Shown here in pieces: positions 36,901-49,185 of a DNA stretch of 64,000 bases; the first letter of the stretch is position 1, and each line of letters starts with the position of its first letter. The position numbers and the translations under genes were made by a program. The notes under the pieces were generated by a model. That model made no database searches, had not been told where the DNA came from, and saw only the letters and a program-made list of their open reading frames with translations. Origin of the DNA: Cunninghamia lanceolata (Eukaryota > Streptophyta > Pinopsida > Cupressales > Cupressaceae); contig BSBN01000254.1 in assembly GCA_027924645.1 (NCBI GenBank), positions 14,082,501-14,146,500 of the forward strand, given 5' to 3'.

Positions 36901-38691
36901 TCCTCATATGATTTGGAAATGTATGCTTTAGTCCAGTCACTCAAGAAATGGAGGCATTACTTGATGCCAAAGGAATTCATAGTATTCACAGATAACCAGG
37001 CTCTGAGTTTCATAAACAGCCAGGAAAAGCTGAACCACAGACACATGAAATGGGTAGAAACCTTACAAGTGTTTACTTTTACATTGAAGCATAAGAAAGG
37101 AGTCAAGAATAAAGTTGCAGATGCTTTGAGCAGGAGAGTTCTAACAGTCAACCAGATTCAGTTAGAAAGTGTTGGCATTGATTCACTAAAGACCATGTAT
37201 GAGACTGATGAAGATTTTGGAGAGATATATCATGTATGTACTTCTTTTGGAGAGAAATATCATGCTGAATTCTCTGAATTTTTGATTCAGGATGGATTGT
37301 TGTTCAAAGGTGGACAGTTATGTATTCCAAGGTGTTCTATGAGGTTAAACATCATTAAGGAGAAACATTGTGGAGCTATGGCAGGTCATTTTGGTCTAGA
37401 TAAGACTCTTGATCTTGTCCGAAGACATTACTTTTGGCCTAAGTTACAATCAGATGTCAGAAAGTTTGTAGAGACATGTGTGATATGTTAGAAAGCTAAA
37501 GGCAGGTCGACTAATGCAGGTTTATATCAGCCCTTACCCATTCCTTCCAGACCATGGGAGAGCATAAGTATGGATTTTGTCTTGGGTTTACCAAGGACAA
37601 GGAAAGGGTTTGACAGTGTTTTTGTTGTAGTGGATAGATTCAGCAAAATGGCACATTTCTTGCCATGCAAAACCACTGCTAATGCTTCATACATTGCAGA
37701 TTTGTTTTTCAGGGAGATTGTCAGAATCCATGGATTGCCATTGAGCATAGTGTCAGATAGGGATGTGAAGTTTATTGGTCACTTCTGGAGAACTCTTTGG
37801 AAGAAACTTGGAACAAATTTGTCTTTTTCCTCTGCATATCATCCTCAAACGGATGGACAGACTGAAGTAGTGAACCATTCCTTAGGAAATTTGCTTAGGT
37901 GTTTGACAAAACAACATGGAGAAAAGTGGGATAATATTCTATCTCAAGCTGAATTTTCCTATAATGATACTGTCAATAGGAGCACAGGGAAATCACCTTT
38001 CTAGATAGTTTATGGTATGCATCCAAGAGGAATTTTGGAATTGAGAGATCTACCTACAGTAGACCCTATTAGTGCAGAAGGTGAAGCTTTTGCAGAAGCC
38101 ATAAAAGAGGTTCATGATCAAGTCAAGACTCAACTGCAGCAAACCACCTTGAAGTATAAGGAATATGCTGATAAAAAGAAGAAGGATGTTCAGTTTGATG
38201 TTGGAGATTTGGTATGGGTTCATTTGAAGAAGGACAGACTTCCTAAGGGAAAATATACTAAACTCATGCAGAGAAAAGTTGGACCATGTCAGATCTTGCA
38301 CAAGCATGGACAGAATGCTTATGAGATACAACTCCCACCTGATCTTGGTTTGTCCCCTATATTCAATGTATGTGATATAACTCCATACAAGTCTTATCCA
38401 GATGCAGATCAGGAACTCCTACAGGATACAGTCCATGATAACATTCCCAAGCATGATCCTCCATAGTTGCAGAAGGTTTTGGACACCCGAGTGGTCAAAT
38501 AGACCCGGAACAAACAATACTTGGAGTATCTAGTCTCTTGGAAGGGAAAACCTAATTCTGAAGCAGTCTGGATGATTGAAGAGAAGATTCAGAAACATGG
38601 TGCAGATCTTCATACTCTCATCTCAAGTGGACTTGAGATTTCTTCTTCTGGGGAGTATGGTGCAGGAGCACCCCTACAAGACAGGATATAG
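33982..38691 (+). pseudogene. Element C gag-pol polyprotein, one frame with seven TAG codons
   Basis: From the ATG at 33982 a single frame runs 1,569 codons to TAG 38689, which lies 34 bases inside the 3' LTR. Gag has a capsid domain and a CCHC knuckle (CYNCNKEGHIASRC, 34984-35025). Protease has DSGSTKNF near 35284. Reverse transcriptase has YLDD at 36352-36363. RNase H has ECDAS, DLEMYAL, FTDNQAL and VADALSRR (36800-37130). Integrase has an HHCC zinc region ending in CVIC (37489) and catalytic Asp, Asp, Glu in [17 protein letters not shown] and DGQTEVVN. The chromodomain is at about 38500-38620. No frameshift was found. In-frame stops at 34093, 34729, 34894, 37489, 38002, 38464 and 38500 are all TAG, several at places where relatives have Gln. 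The copy is almost certainly inactive unless TAG is read through. Confidence 0.93.
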
Positions 38692-40283
38692 GTTCATTGT
38701 CCGCATGATAGGACATTAGTCTATTTTTAGCATGTTTGACTTCATAATGCAATAAGGTCCATTGGACCAATGCATATGTATTAGATCAGCCTAGGAGAGT
38801 GTGCAGGCAGTTAGAGCTCGTGATCAGGTAGTATGAGCGGTCCTCTCCCAGCCGTTTGGAAGCTCCCAGCCGCTGGGAATCGAGTTGGTAGTACTCGTAG
38901 GATATTGCTATAAATAACTCAGATCAGTTAGGGTTTGAGATCATGATAATGAGAGTAGTAGTTGTGTTATGTTGTACTGGTGATTGAGTGAGATCTAGAG
39001 ATCAGTCCAGACATTGTGAAACATTGTTGTAGAAACAGGACATTTGTGTTACATCTAAATAAGATCTCATCAATTGCATTATCTAGTTTTTCAGCTGTTT
39101 ATGTTTTGATTTCTGTTCTGATTACAGGTTAATGGATACTTTCAACCCTTCCACCGGTTGATTCTATGAATCGGTGGAATGGTCATGCATGTTAGTTTAG
39201 GTTGTATTTTAGTTTTCTGTTTATGCATTTCATTGTGTGGGAGATCGATTGGTAGCATGCTATGAATCAACCTAGCATCCTCATGTGCTAGGGTTTAGGA
39301 AGATAAACTATTAAGTTTTGATCTGAAGGTGATCCGGCCCGATCATCATATTTTCTTTGTGAAATTGTGCGGTTCTGTGAGTTTGCATGCAGCTGACGGA
39401 TATACAGGGATTTGCATGTGCTTTTCCAGCCGGAGTGAATCGCATCGTCATCTGTGAGTATATCGCTATCTGGATCGGATTATGAAGCTGACGAAGACTG
39501 TATGTTTCAAGTGCATCAGGATGATATAAGTTGGATATATACTCAGTGTGTATATCATCATCAGGATCATCTTTCGTGTGTACCCATCATCCGCATATCG
39601 CTATCGTATGCGGGAGGAAAAATCATTTTTTTTGGCTAAGGACAGGAGGTTCTTAAAAGTCGTCATCAAGATCTTAAAGGTCATCATCAGGATATTGAAA
39701 GAGCACTGGATATTCATTATCATGTTGCGGAGGATATAAGTGTCTTATATCCTGTTGACATCATCATCAGGTGCATTGACATCATCATCAGGTGCATGTG
39801 ACGTCATCGTCATCAGGATATTGCGAATATCACCCTATGCAAGTTTATCCTGCTGTTGCTAAGTGTTTTGGCATCGGCGTAAGTCATCGGCATAAAGTTT
39901 GGTTAACATCATCAGGAAGTTTCAATATGACCGGATAAGTCATATCATGATGCTGTTGTTTGAGTAGTCGGATATCGGGGTGACGTAAGCATCGAAGGAA
40001 AGGTGCTTGAAGTTGTTATCATCAGGATATATTGGAGGAACCGGATATTTTATATCCTGCTGATGAAGATGGTGCTGAATATCATGATGATGAAGATAGT
40101 GTTTGGCGGTAAGATGAACAGTGGACATCAGGAGGATGTTTGCGCTAGCCGAATATGATGATGCTGTCTGTGTTAGCAAGAAATATGATGATGATGATAA
40201 GCCGATAGGATTTTAACATGCTGGTTGTGTTAATGACTCCTCCTTCCCATTGGTAAGCTCCCGTTGCGTTTACCTCTGCATCA
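38658..40283 (+). repeat. 3' LTR of element C
   Basis: Same length and ends as the 5' LTR, with TATA box at 38907-38916. The preceding tract (CTGGGGAGTA) is only weakly purine-rich. A T-to-C or G-to-A type change accounts for most differences from the 5' copy. Confidence 0.93.
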
Positions 40284-40288
40284 CATAG
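40284..40288. repeat. Target-site duplication CATAG, right (element C)
   Basis: Exact copy of 32297-32301. Confidence 0.93.
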
Positions 40289-41640
40289 ACAGGGGAGAGG
40301 TAGAGAGGTGAGGGGGAGAGATAAGTGAGATATAGAACATGAGCTGATGGAACTAGAGGTGAGATATTGTAAAGGTGAGATAGTCACAAATATTTATGGA
40401 TCAATCTATAGGAGGACAAAACGTGAGCACGTTATAACACGCTTGCATTTTCTCCTGCTATAGAAATGGTAAAAAAGTGTTGATCCCCGTGATCTAGGCC
40501 CACATGCTTTGTTTTCATGCTGATTATGCATGTGCTCTGACAAAAAATAAGTGTTTTCATGCTGTTGGGAAGTTCACATGCACATTTTACACATTCTAGC
40601 ACTTTGCATGATCTTTCCACCACCTTTTCTACTTTGCCAACTTGAGAAGGAGGAAATAACATAGTTTTCACACCAAGTTTGATATATATCTATTCAAGTT
40701 TCAATTTTTGTAGTGTTGCAATGTTAATTGTGATTCAATTTTAGGAATTTAACATTATAGATTGGTTAATAGTATTGTTGTTAGTAATTATATTTGAGTG
40801 TTATTCAATTTAACATTGAAAAGGAAGCAAGTTGTGAAAAAACTCAAATTGTTGAGGAGTTTGATGCAAGAAGAAAAAAACACTACATAATTGGGTACTC
40901 TCTCCATTTGAATCTTCATTTTTTAGGTATGTCATGTCTTTACATGCATGTTCTTTACATGCATGTTCTTTACATTTTCCTTAATTCTATTTGAATTACT
41001 TTATCATGCTTTATCATACATGTTTAAAACTCTTCACATTCCCAATCAAGAAAGCAGCCTACAATCTCACATGATGCCATGTATATTTTCTACACTTGGG
41101 ATCTTTAATAATTATGTGTAATAAACAGACCTTAACATACCATGATGTCAAACTATACAAGAATAAATCCTTACAACATAATAAAAATACAATCCCACTA
41201 TTATCTTGTCATATTAACAAGTTAAAATACAAATGAATAGGTGCCAAAATCATACAAGTATGCACATGACATGATGATTTGTATGCACATGACACAACAA
41301 TTGTTGTCTATTCCTTCACAAGCCACCCAAATCCTAGTATCCCTAGTACCAAAAAAACACCTTCTCAATTCCAAATCCTAGTAGCCCTAGTAATAACAAA
41401 CATGTCAAATTGGGTCTGCCTCAACCTTTTCAAGCATGAAGTCCCATGTACTCTTTTCATGGCTGCAATAATTTTCTTTGTACCTATTTTGGTTGAGTGA
41501 CATTTGCTCTTTTACATGATGATTGTATGTACATTTACTATGAAGGGTTCAATGACATATATATTTTAGTTATTTGTATGGATTCATTTCTTAGGAACTA
41601 ATACTGGTCTCTTTATCATGCCACAGACAAATTCTCTGTC
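40289..41640. other. Flank between element C and the transposase-like gene
   Basis: Begins with a purine-rich tract (40289-40380) like that left of array 1. A hairpin-type motif ACGTGAGCACGTTATAACAC lies at 40421-40440, matching those at 27294-27410. The remainder is AT-rich. It may contain a 5' exon or terminal repeat of the transposase-like gene, but none was recognised; the ORF at 40794-40994 has no domain. Confidence 0.45.
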
Positions 41641-42171
41641 ATGCCGAGGAAATGATCAAGAATTAAACCAACATAGGAAGAGATAGAAGCTAAGAATGCA
41701 AAGAAAGTAGTGGCTATGAGAGAACTTCATGAGAAGAGGAAATTGGACATGATAAATGAAGACATGCCAATTGAAGAGGAACCACAACCATCACAAAGAG
41801 ATATGGTATTGGTGGCACAAAGAGAACGAATGCAAAAACTTTGTGCTACGAGAGATTTGAATACAATAGTTGGAGACACGTCCTCTACTGCAAGTCAACA
41901 TGTAGGGACACCATCTACCGCATCTCAAGTTGAGAGTACATCATCACTCACATGTGATGAAGGAGGTATGCCATCATTCCCACCTCAACCTCAAGGTATG
42001 TCATCTATTCTATCTTTGATCAAAGGTATGCCATATAGCCCATCTCATTTAAATATTGATGAAATTCCTAATGTTGAGATGAATTTGTCTAACTTAACAC
42101 CACCTAGAATTTTGCATAGAAAGCCAAAGTATTTGATTGATATTGATGAGAATATTTTACAGCCAATGGAA

Positions 42172-42176
42172 GGTAA
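42172..42176. repeat. Target-site duplication GGTAA, left (element D)
   Basis: GGTAA precedes the LTR start and recurs at 55721-55725. Confidence 0.93.
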
Positions 42177-44992
42177 TGTTGTGATGTTCACAACACGCCC
42201 TATTTTAGTCCTGTGCAAAATGAGGACCCCTGTTGTGGCTATTGCTTTTGCTTGTGTGTGTGTTGTTCTGTTTGGTGGTAAAGGGAAAAGAGGGTAAAAA
42301 ATTTGTGAACTTTGTTAAAAATAGAGAAAAAATGCATTATCAGTACCAAGGCATAATATGGTTGGATTCCTGTGAAAAATGAGCTAGGGTTGCTTTTTAA
42401 ACCATCTTAAAATTTGCCATATTTTGCAAGTTATGGGTATTTTAGTAAATGTACATTCAAGTTTGTATGTTGCATGTACAAAGTCCTTTGTATATCCCTT
42501 TCCATATGCAAAGTCATTTGTATATGCAAAGGTCATTTTATACTTAGTCGTATGGGCAATCAGGTTCGCATGTCACTGATATACAGGGTTGTTTGCATGA
42601 TTGGGTCTTTTGCAAAGTACATACAATGCCCTTTGTATATCGCTTTCATAGACAAAGTCGATTATATATCCTTTTACTTGTATGCATTTGGTAAAAGTTT
42701 TGATGTATACATACAAGATGGACCCAAAATAGTTAAGTGTTGAAACGGATAAATGTTTGAATTCTGTTGAATGTATCTCATGTTTGTATGTTTGGCAGGT
42801 CGAAACATACAGGACAAATATACAAAGGTTTTATACGTGGCACGGAATCCAAAAGGTTATGAACTAGGGTTAATTTGTTGTATGTCTGTGGGCTTGTATG
42901 TTTGAGTAACATACAATGCGAATATACATTGGGCAGACCTGAAGGACTTATTAAAAAGAGTTAAGTCTTTGTATATTTATGCAATGTATATTTATACATA
43001 CATTGCGACATGCAACGTCCATATACATCACGCGGACTAGAAAAGGTTTTTAAACAGTGTTAAATCATTGTACATTTTGGGCTTATATATTTATACATAC
43101 ATTGCAATATACAATGCACTCATACAAGCCGGAATCAAAAAGAAAATAAAATCCGATTAATACGATGTATCACGCCCAGCTTGTATATCAGAAGATACAA
43201 AGATTTGAATGGGAAAAGGGCAGGAAAATGAAGTGATAGGAATTTGAGGTTATTTTGGAGCCTGATTGCATATTTTTGGTCAACGATGGTTGACCCGACC
43301 ATTTTCTAACACTGTATGTGCATTTTTGGACACAATTTTCACCGTTTCAGGACCCGATATCGACGTAAGAAGTGGGATCGACAAGAAATTTTAGACTCAC
43401 TCCGACTATGGAGACTCATGCGGATAAGGCTATTTCAGGCTGAGTAAGGAAATCGGTAGGGAATTTTTGACCGCACTGATAGTGGAGAGTTTTGCCGATG
43501 GAGAAGAGGGTTTAAATGTAAAACCAAACTGGCGGTTGGGGTTGGCGGTGCATAAACTCTGCGACTGGGTGTCAAGTGGGAAGTGCATTAGTTGCTGCAG
43601 TTGGCACACACCAAACATTCTAACCAGGTAATTAATTGGCAAGGCAACTTGATGAGGGTTTTTTGATCCGTTTTATCTATTTTGCAAGTTTGCAGTTGAG
43701 GAGGGAGCTGAAACTTGATGGTGGTGACATCACGGAAGAGGAAATCAGATCTCAGAGGAAGCAAAAGGAAGATAAGGATGAGGTGCAAAAAGTCAAGGGT
43801 CTTCATTGATGAAGACAAAATGTAGATGGAAATATTGTTGCAGCAGACCACAGAAGTTATTATTGAGTTGCTAGGGTTTCTAGAAGGGCATATTTCACCC
43901 AGATTGGATGTATGCTCAGAGATATTTTGGGAGACTTGTTTTCCAACATTTATTGCTGTAACCGGAGGTTTGAACCATTGCTTAACTAGGGTATTGGAGT
44001 TGTATTAGGGATGGTCATAGCTATATATTGCCCCCTTTACACTGTAAAACTCTACACAAGGGATACACAAGGATTTTTTTTTAGAAAATAGATAGCAGTT
44101 GTAGTTTATCAGGGCATTTAGAATAGAGAGACCTTTTAGTTTAGAAATAGAAGGAGGTCGCCTGTGTCTGCAATAAGGAATGTGTGGAACATCCTGCTTC
44201 CTTAGTGTATCTGTAAAGCTTGTAAGTTTTTCTGTAGTTTGATCAATGAAGCTAAGAGTCATTCAGACATTGTAAATCTTATATGACTGTTTGTTTCTAA
44301 TACAATTGAATCTCGAATTCTGCATCTATCTTCTGAATGTTTTCTTGTTCTTCATTGTGTTTGAAACATTTTCTCTTAGAGCTTGCAATTTTAAGTGTAT
44401 GTTTGTGAAAATGCTCAGAATTTACACTTAAAGTTTTAGTCTATGGATTTGATCAATTTGCTGTATTACTTATAAAGTGCATAACAGAACAATTAGATCC
44501 TTTGGTATAATGAATGATGTTTAGTTTAGATCTTTCTAACTTTTCCCAACCCATTTGAAAATACTTAGCTTAAAACACAGGAATTTAAAGGAAATTGTCT
44601 TATATCTGAAAAGTATGCATAACTAAGTTGAAAGTAGATAGTTTTCATAAATATTTAAGAGGAGAAAGCTGTAATAATTCAAGAAAACCCTTTAAAGCTT
44701 TGCAGCATAGTAACACTTTTATGCAAAAGAATGAATAACATGCTGATTTTTATGATCTTTTGCATAGTTTGAGTCCAGTAAATCAACAAGAAACCCTAAA
44801 TCACGTAAGGCCCCTTGAACATTACAACTTCACATCAACCTACTAAATTTGCCCAATAGATCAAGACCTGACCATATTACACTTGGGATTAAGTGAATCT
44901 TAACCAATTCCTTCATATCTTTCAAGTCAGTTTTGATTCATTTTATGTGAATTTTAACTATTGTTATGACTGTGTTAAAACAATCATCAACA
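42177..44992 (+). repeat. 5' LTR of element D (2,816 bp)
   Basis: TATA-like CTATATATTG at 44021-44030. The first kilobase is rich in short words such as TACATACAATGC and TGTATAT. A TGGCGC start, possibly the primer-binding site, lies at 44999-45004, six bases after the LTR end. The first ~120 bp extend the transposase-like gene's frame by chance (ORF to 42297). Confidence 0.92.
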
Positions 44993-45141
44993 ATTTTCTG
45001 GCGCTAGAAGGAGGGCCCTACTTGAGTTAGAGTTTGTTTCAAGTAGAGCTTGCTCATAACATTAGTAGAGTGACTAGATCTAGATCTAGTTCAAGGGATA
45101 TCTTTGTGCAATTACCTGATATAAGGTGAAGTAAGAGTCCT

Positions 45142-46911
45142 TTGATTTGGAATCCTAAAATAACTCACCTAGGAGGCTCATCAAACACACCCCTGGGATC
45201 ACCTTATACTATCCATAACATTGTGAGTCCTGATATTTCTTCATTCAGATCTTTAAATCTTGGTTCAAATACTCCTAGAGGTCCTAGTCCTCCTAGAGAT
45301 CCTATACCACTAGTAAATCTAGGTATTTCTATAGGTCCAGGTCAGGCACAGGCACCTACAATGGCTTATTTCAATGTCCATTCTCCCATAGCGTTCCCTA
45401 ATTATCATGAGATGCCCAAAAATCCTAAGAAGATATGTCCTAAATACCAGTTACATTAGGATCCAAAAGTTCATATTAGAATAATCAAGGAGGCATGCTT
45501 TAGGGCCAGATTAGAGCACAAGGACGTTGTGTGTAGATTGTTTCCCTACACCTTCAATGAGCAAGCCTCTAACTAGTATGTAAACTTACCCAATAGCTAT
45601 ATTTCTTCTTGGTCACTTATGGAAGAAGTATTTCTATCTAGATTTAGAGGACACATTGATCCTTGCATCTTGTATCACAAATTAGCTACCATAAAAATAG
45701 GTGAGGGAGAGTTGATTGATAATTTCAATGACAGATTCCAAAAGGCCTACTCTAGATTGGTAGACCCTTACATTGTGGATGATGATACCTTGTTAGCTAT
45801 GTACTATGCTACCTTGGATCCTTTAACTGCCATGTTTGTCAAAAGAAAACTTGACATAGATTCAATATCCAAAGCCTATAAAGAGGCAACCTCTGTAAAC
45901 CAAGAGATGAGGCATACAACTTATAGTCCATTTGTTAATGGAGGAAATTTTGGGGTGCAAAATCAGGCACAACCTTGGAATGGAGCCCCTATGCATCACA
46001 CTTTATTATTAAATTTGGTTCCTACATACACACCTTTGTATAGTCCTGCCCAAATCTAAGTTATAGCTCCTTATATGGGTAACACTGCTAATAACAGTTA
46101 GAATAGTGGTCAACCTTTCTTCCGACCTCCTAGAGATACAATTGTGGCAAAGGCACAAGAGGAAAGGGAAGAAATCAAAGAGACCACTGCACACTTGAAA
46201 ATATTAACCATTGAAGTGACACAACTAAGAAATGAGAATCTTTATGGAAGAGGCAACCAAGGATATAATCAAAATTAGAATTATAACCAAGGCCAAAATT
46301 AGAACTATAATACAAATCAAAATCAACACTACAATTAGAGCTATAATCAGAGCCATATCCAAAATAACAGCTAAGGCCAATGTTAAAATCAGAGCCAAAA
46401 TGATAATCAGCATTAGGGTCATAACCAAGGGCAACCAATGCAAAATAGAGGGCCAGTGATAGACAATAGGGCCTAGGGTAACAATAAAAAAAATTAGAAT
46501 CAGCCCAGGCCACCCAAAGCATGGAACACTGGACCAAACAATGGTACTCTAGCTTCTCCTTTTGAGAATATAGATAATCATGACGCAAAACAAACATCTG
46601 GCATCCAAATGGCCAATACATCACTAAAAAATTGGTGCAGATTTCACAATACCAATGCCCATGCTAAGCTTGACTGTTCGCAGTTCCATTTAGTAGCCAA
46701 CATTTTTAATATAGATGTGCACCCTCCTACTTCTAAATTTCTCATTCCCAAGGGTTATGAGGTAGTACCCTTAGGGTATGATACAACTTTAGTTTTAGAA
46801 ACCTTTACCTTTGCAACTACAGAAGAGAAAGAAGATCAATTGTTAGAGGATGAACCATACTTCTGTGAAAATCTTTATCCTGAATCAGCCTTTGTGTTAA
46901 ATGCTTTTTAG
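45142..46911 (+). pseudogene. Element D gag
   Basis: Frame 1. A Pro-rich N-terminal part (45142-45459) is followed by a retrotransposon gag capsid region (45619-46059), an Asn/Gln-rich stretch broken by many TAG codons (46232-46500) and a C-x2-H-x4-H-x4-C zinc motif (WCRFHNTNAHAKLDC, about 46633-46677) typical of Tat-type gag. It packages element RNA. The stops in the Asn/Gln-rich part look like CAG-to-TAG changes. Confidence 0.82.
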
Positions 46912-46956
46912 TTTCCTCTTGAAACTGAAAATGAAGTATTAACTGAAATAGAGGAG

Positions 46957-48246
46957 GTGCAGGCTTTTCAACAAACAAATAAAAACCACACGTACAATTT
47001 GAGGAACAATACTAGGCTAGGAGGACCTTTCACCACTTCCATCCCTCCTAACAACTTCAATACACCCCCAGATCAGAATGCTAGCAACAATCTTGCCATA
47101 CTTAAATCTAATCATCATACAAATAGTGGAACAATAGTACAAAAGGTCCAAACAAGTAAAATTGAAACAATAGAGACAACAAGATTAATGAGTTACTTGT
47201 CAGAGGAAATAAAGAAAATTAAGGTCAGTATACCTCTGGATGAATTACTGAAAACCCCAGGGATCAGAAATGCTTTTATAAAATCTCTGGATACATCCAT
47301 GACAGATGAGGTTGCTACTGATATAGCTATTCCTAATAGAGATTCATTGCCTAAGGAGAAATGTAAGAAAGTTGAGCACCCTTTCAATACAAATGTAGTA
47401 ATGTATGCTGATAAGAAGGATGCTCCTCCTTTCTTGTTAACTGTAAGATTATGTGGGAAGAACATACACAATTGCATGGTGGACTCTGGTGCATCAGCCA
47501 GCGTAATGCCCTTAGGGATATGTAAAACTCTATGGCTGACCCCCACCAAATCTGCCAAGGTTGTCACACAGTTAGATAAAACTGAGGTTAGTGTGATAAG
47601 AGAATTGATGAACATTCAAATGCAATTAGCTTCAGACCCTAGGGTAAGCCAATTCATTGACATTCAAATAGTGGATATACCCGTGAATTATGGAATGTTG
47701 CTGAGTAGGGATTGGTCTAAGACATTAGCGGATATATGGCCACTGATTTCTTGCATATGTGGCTACCTTGGAGAGGTGCCCCAAACCAGATTAGAATAGA
47801 GGCAGAACCCAGGATGAAACATATGATAATAGAGTATAATCAAACTAATAAAATATTATATGCTGCTATTGAACCTGGTGTTTATAGGATTACCAACAAT
47901 GGGGTACAAATTGAAGACATCATGATGTTAAATTTTAGAGAAAAACATGTCAAGAGTGAGAACATTATTCATTGAGTCTGATGGAAATTCTTCGAATGGA
48001 GAAAATGGTACAATAAACAAATTTGGTTGTGCCATTAGACAAGAGGTGGAAGAGTGCATTAAACAAAATCTACCAGTCCAATATAAACTGTATAAGGATA
48101 GGTGTAGAGTTCACGATAGGCCACATTCTGAGGAGAGTTGTGGAATGTGCAAAGACATCATTGAATATGAATACAAAAAATACATGAGGGAGGTGGAGCT
48201 GCAAGAGGAAAATGTGAATCCTGATCAACCACAGAGATACTTTTAG
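46957..48246 (+). pseudogene. Element D protease and Cys/His linker
   Basis: Aspartic protease with active-site loop VDSGASAS (about 47479-47502) and a second motif GMLLSRDWSK (about 47692-47721). After a frameshift near 47735 the reading continues in frame 3 to about 47945, then returns to frame 1. The segment 47947-48246 has a C-x-V-H...C-x2-C pattern (RCRVHDRPHSEESCGMC) not assigned to a known domain. Confidence 0.78.
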
Positions 48247-48393
48247 AGTAATGTAGATGCTTTTATTTCAGATTTAGAAGAGGAGAGAATAAAGGACAAG
48301 GGTAGTTGTCTTTCTGATTTACAAGCTGAAAATACACATATACAAGTTGACCAAATAGAAATACCCATGAATAAATAGGCCAGCACCTCACAA

Positions 48394-49146
48394 GTGATAG
48401 AAAGGACAAAGCATGCCAAGGTAAAAGGTCAGAGAAGTAAAGATGGTGTGTGGACACTCAAATGTGATGGGTCCAAATCAAAACAAGGTGTGGGTGCAGG
48501 TGTTGAACTCATAGATCCTCAGGGTAAATCATATCTAACAGCATATAGACTGCAGTTTTCCTATACTAACAATATTGCTGAATATGAAGCCTTAATTTTG
48601 GGACTTGTCATAGCCATCAAGAAAAGGGTGAAAATGATTAAGGTATTTTTAGATTCTGAGCTAGTGGTCAAACAAGTAAGGAAACTATATGCTTGCCATT
48701 ACAAGAAAATGATTTGTTACAGACATAGATTATGGGGTTTAATAGATTCATTTGATGCTTTCAACATAGAGCATATCCCTAGAGAACTGAACCACGGGCT
48801 AGATGCACTAGTAGTTGCTACTAGCACACTAGAACCCTTGACACTGTCAGGATTGAGGCAATTTACTATTGAATTAGTTAATGTTCCCAGTATCCCAGAC
48901 AATGTTACATATTTTCAGGTATTTGGAGCGGATAAGCAAATTATTGATTTTCTGACTTGTAATGAGGTATTTGAGACTCAAATCATTGACGAACAAGAAA
49001 GGCCTGAGATAACATGGGACAAAGAAGATATAATCAACTTGAAGAACAACTTCTTACCCAAAGGAGTAATTGAGTTAGAACATATTTTTGACTTTGATGG
49101 GGTAATAAGACATAAGGACTTACCCAAAACAGAAGGGGGTAAGTGA
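48394..49146 (+). pseudogene. Element D archaeal-type RNase H, upstream of RT
   Basis: The catalytic set is complete: Asp in LKCDGSKSKQG (about 48466), Glu in NNIAEYEALILGL (about 48580), Asp in FLDSELVVKQV (about 48652) and Asp in RELNHGLDALV (about 48800). The AEYEAL and DSELVVKQ patterns are those of the archaeal-like RNase H acquired by plant Tat elements. RNase H removes RNA from RNA-DNA hybrids during reverse transcription. This frame has no internal stop. Its place before the reverse transcriptase is unexpected; in typical Tat/Ogre elements it lies between the native RNase H and integrase. Confidence 0.82.
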
Positions 49147-49185
49147 GATTCACACAACTTAGGGATAGAGCAAAGTCCACAAAAT

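Larger units (their letters stand above)
32302..40283 (+). mobile_element. Ty3/gypsy chromovirus C, full length, LTRs 1,626 bp
   Basis: The element has two equal-length LTRs (32302-33927 and 38658-40283), a CATAG duplication on both sides, a Met-tRNA-type primer site and one gag-pol frame ending in a chromodomain. The sequence pattern in protease and RT (IDSGSTKNF, PYKVSW, GRPWQYD, DLIPGSTLPNKAAY) points to the Galadriel/CRM/Tcn1 side of the chromoviruses rather than Tekay/Reina. It inserted beside the right end of telomere-like array 2. Confidence 0.95.

Noticed and set aside
34092..37748. Long antisense ORFs opposite element C gag-pol
   Set aside because: Shadows of the coding strand; no domains.
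33982..38691. TAG recoding or an alternative genetic code in element C
   Set aside because: Other frames in the window (21790-25130, 41641-58271) also contain TAA and TGA changes, and this is a plant nuclear sequence; deamination is simpler.
42177..42297. Extension of the transposase-like frame to 42297
   Set aside because: The last 120 bases belong to element D's LTR, and the same sequence occurs at 52929.
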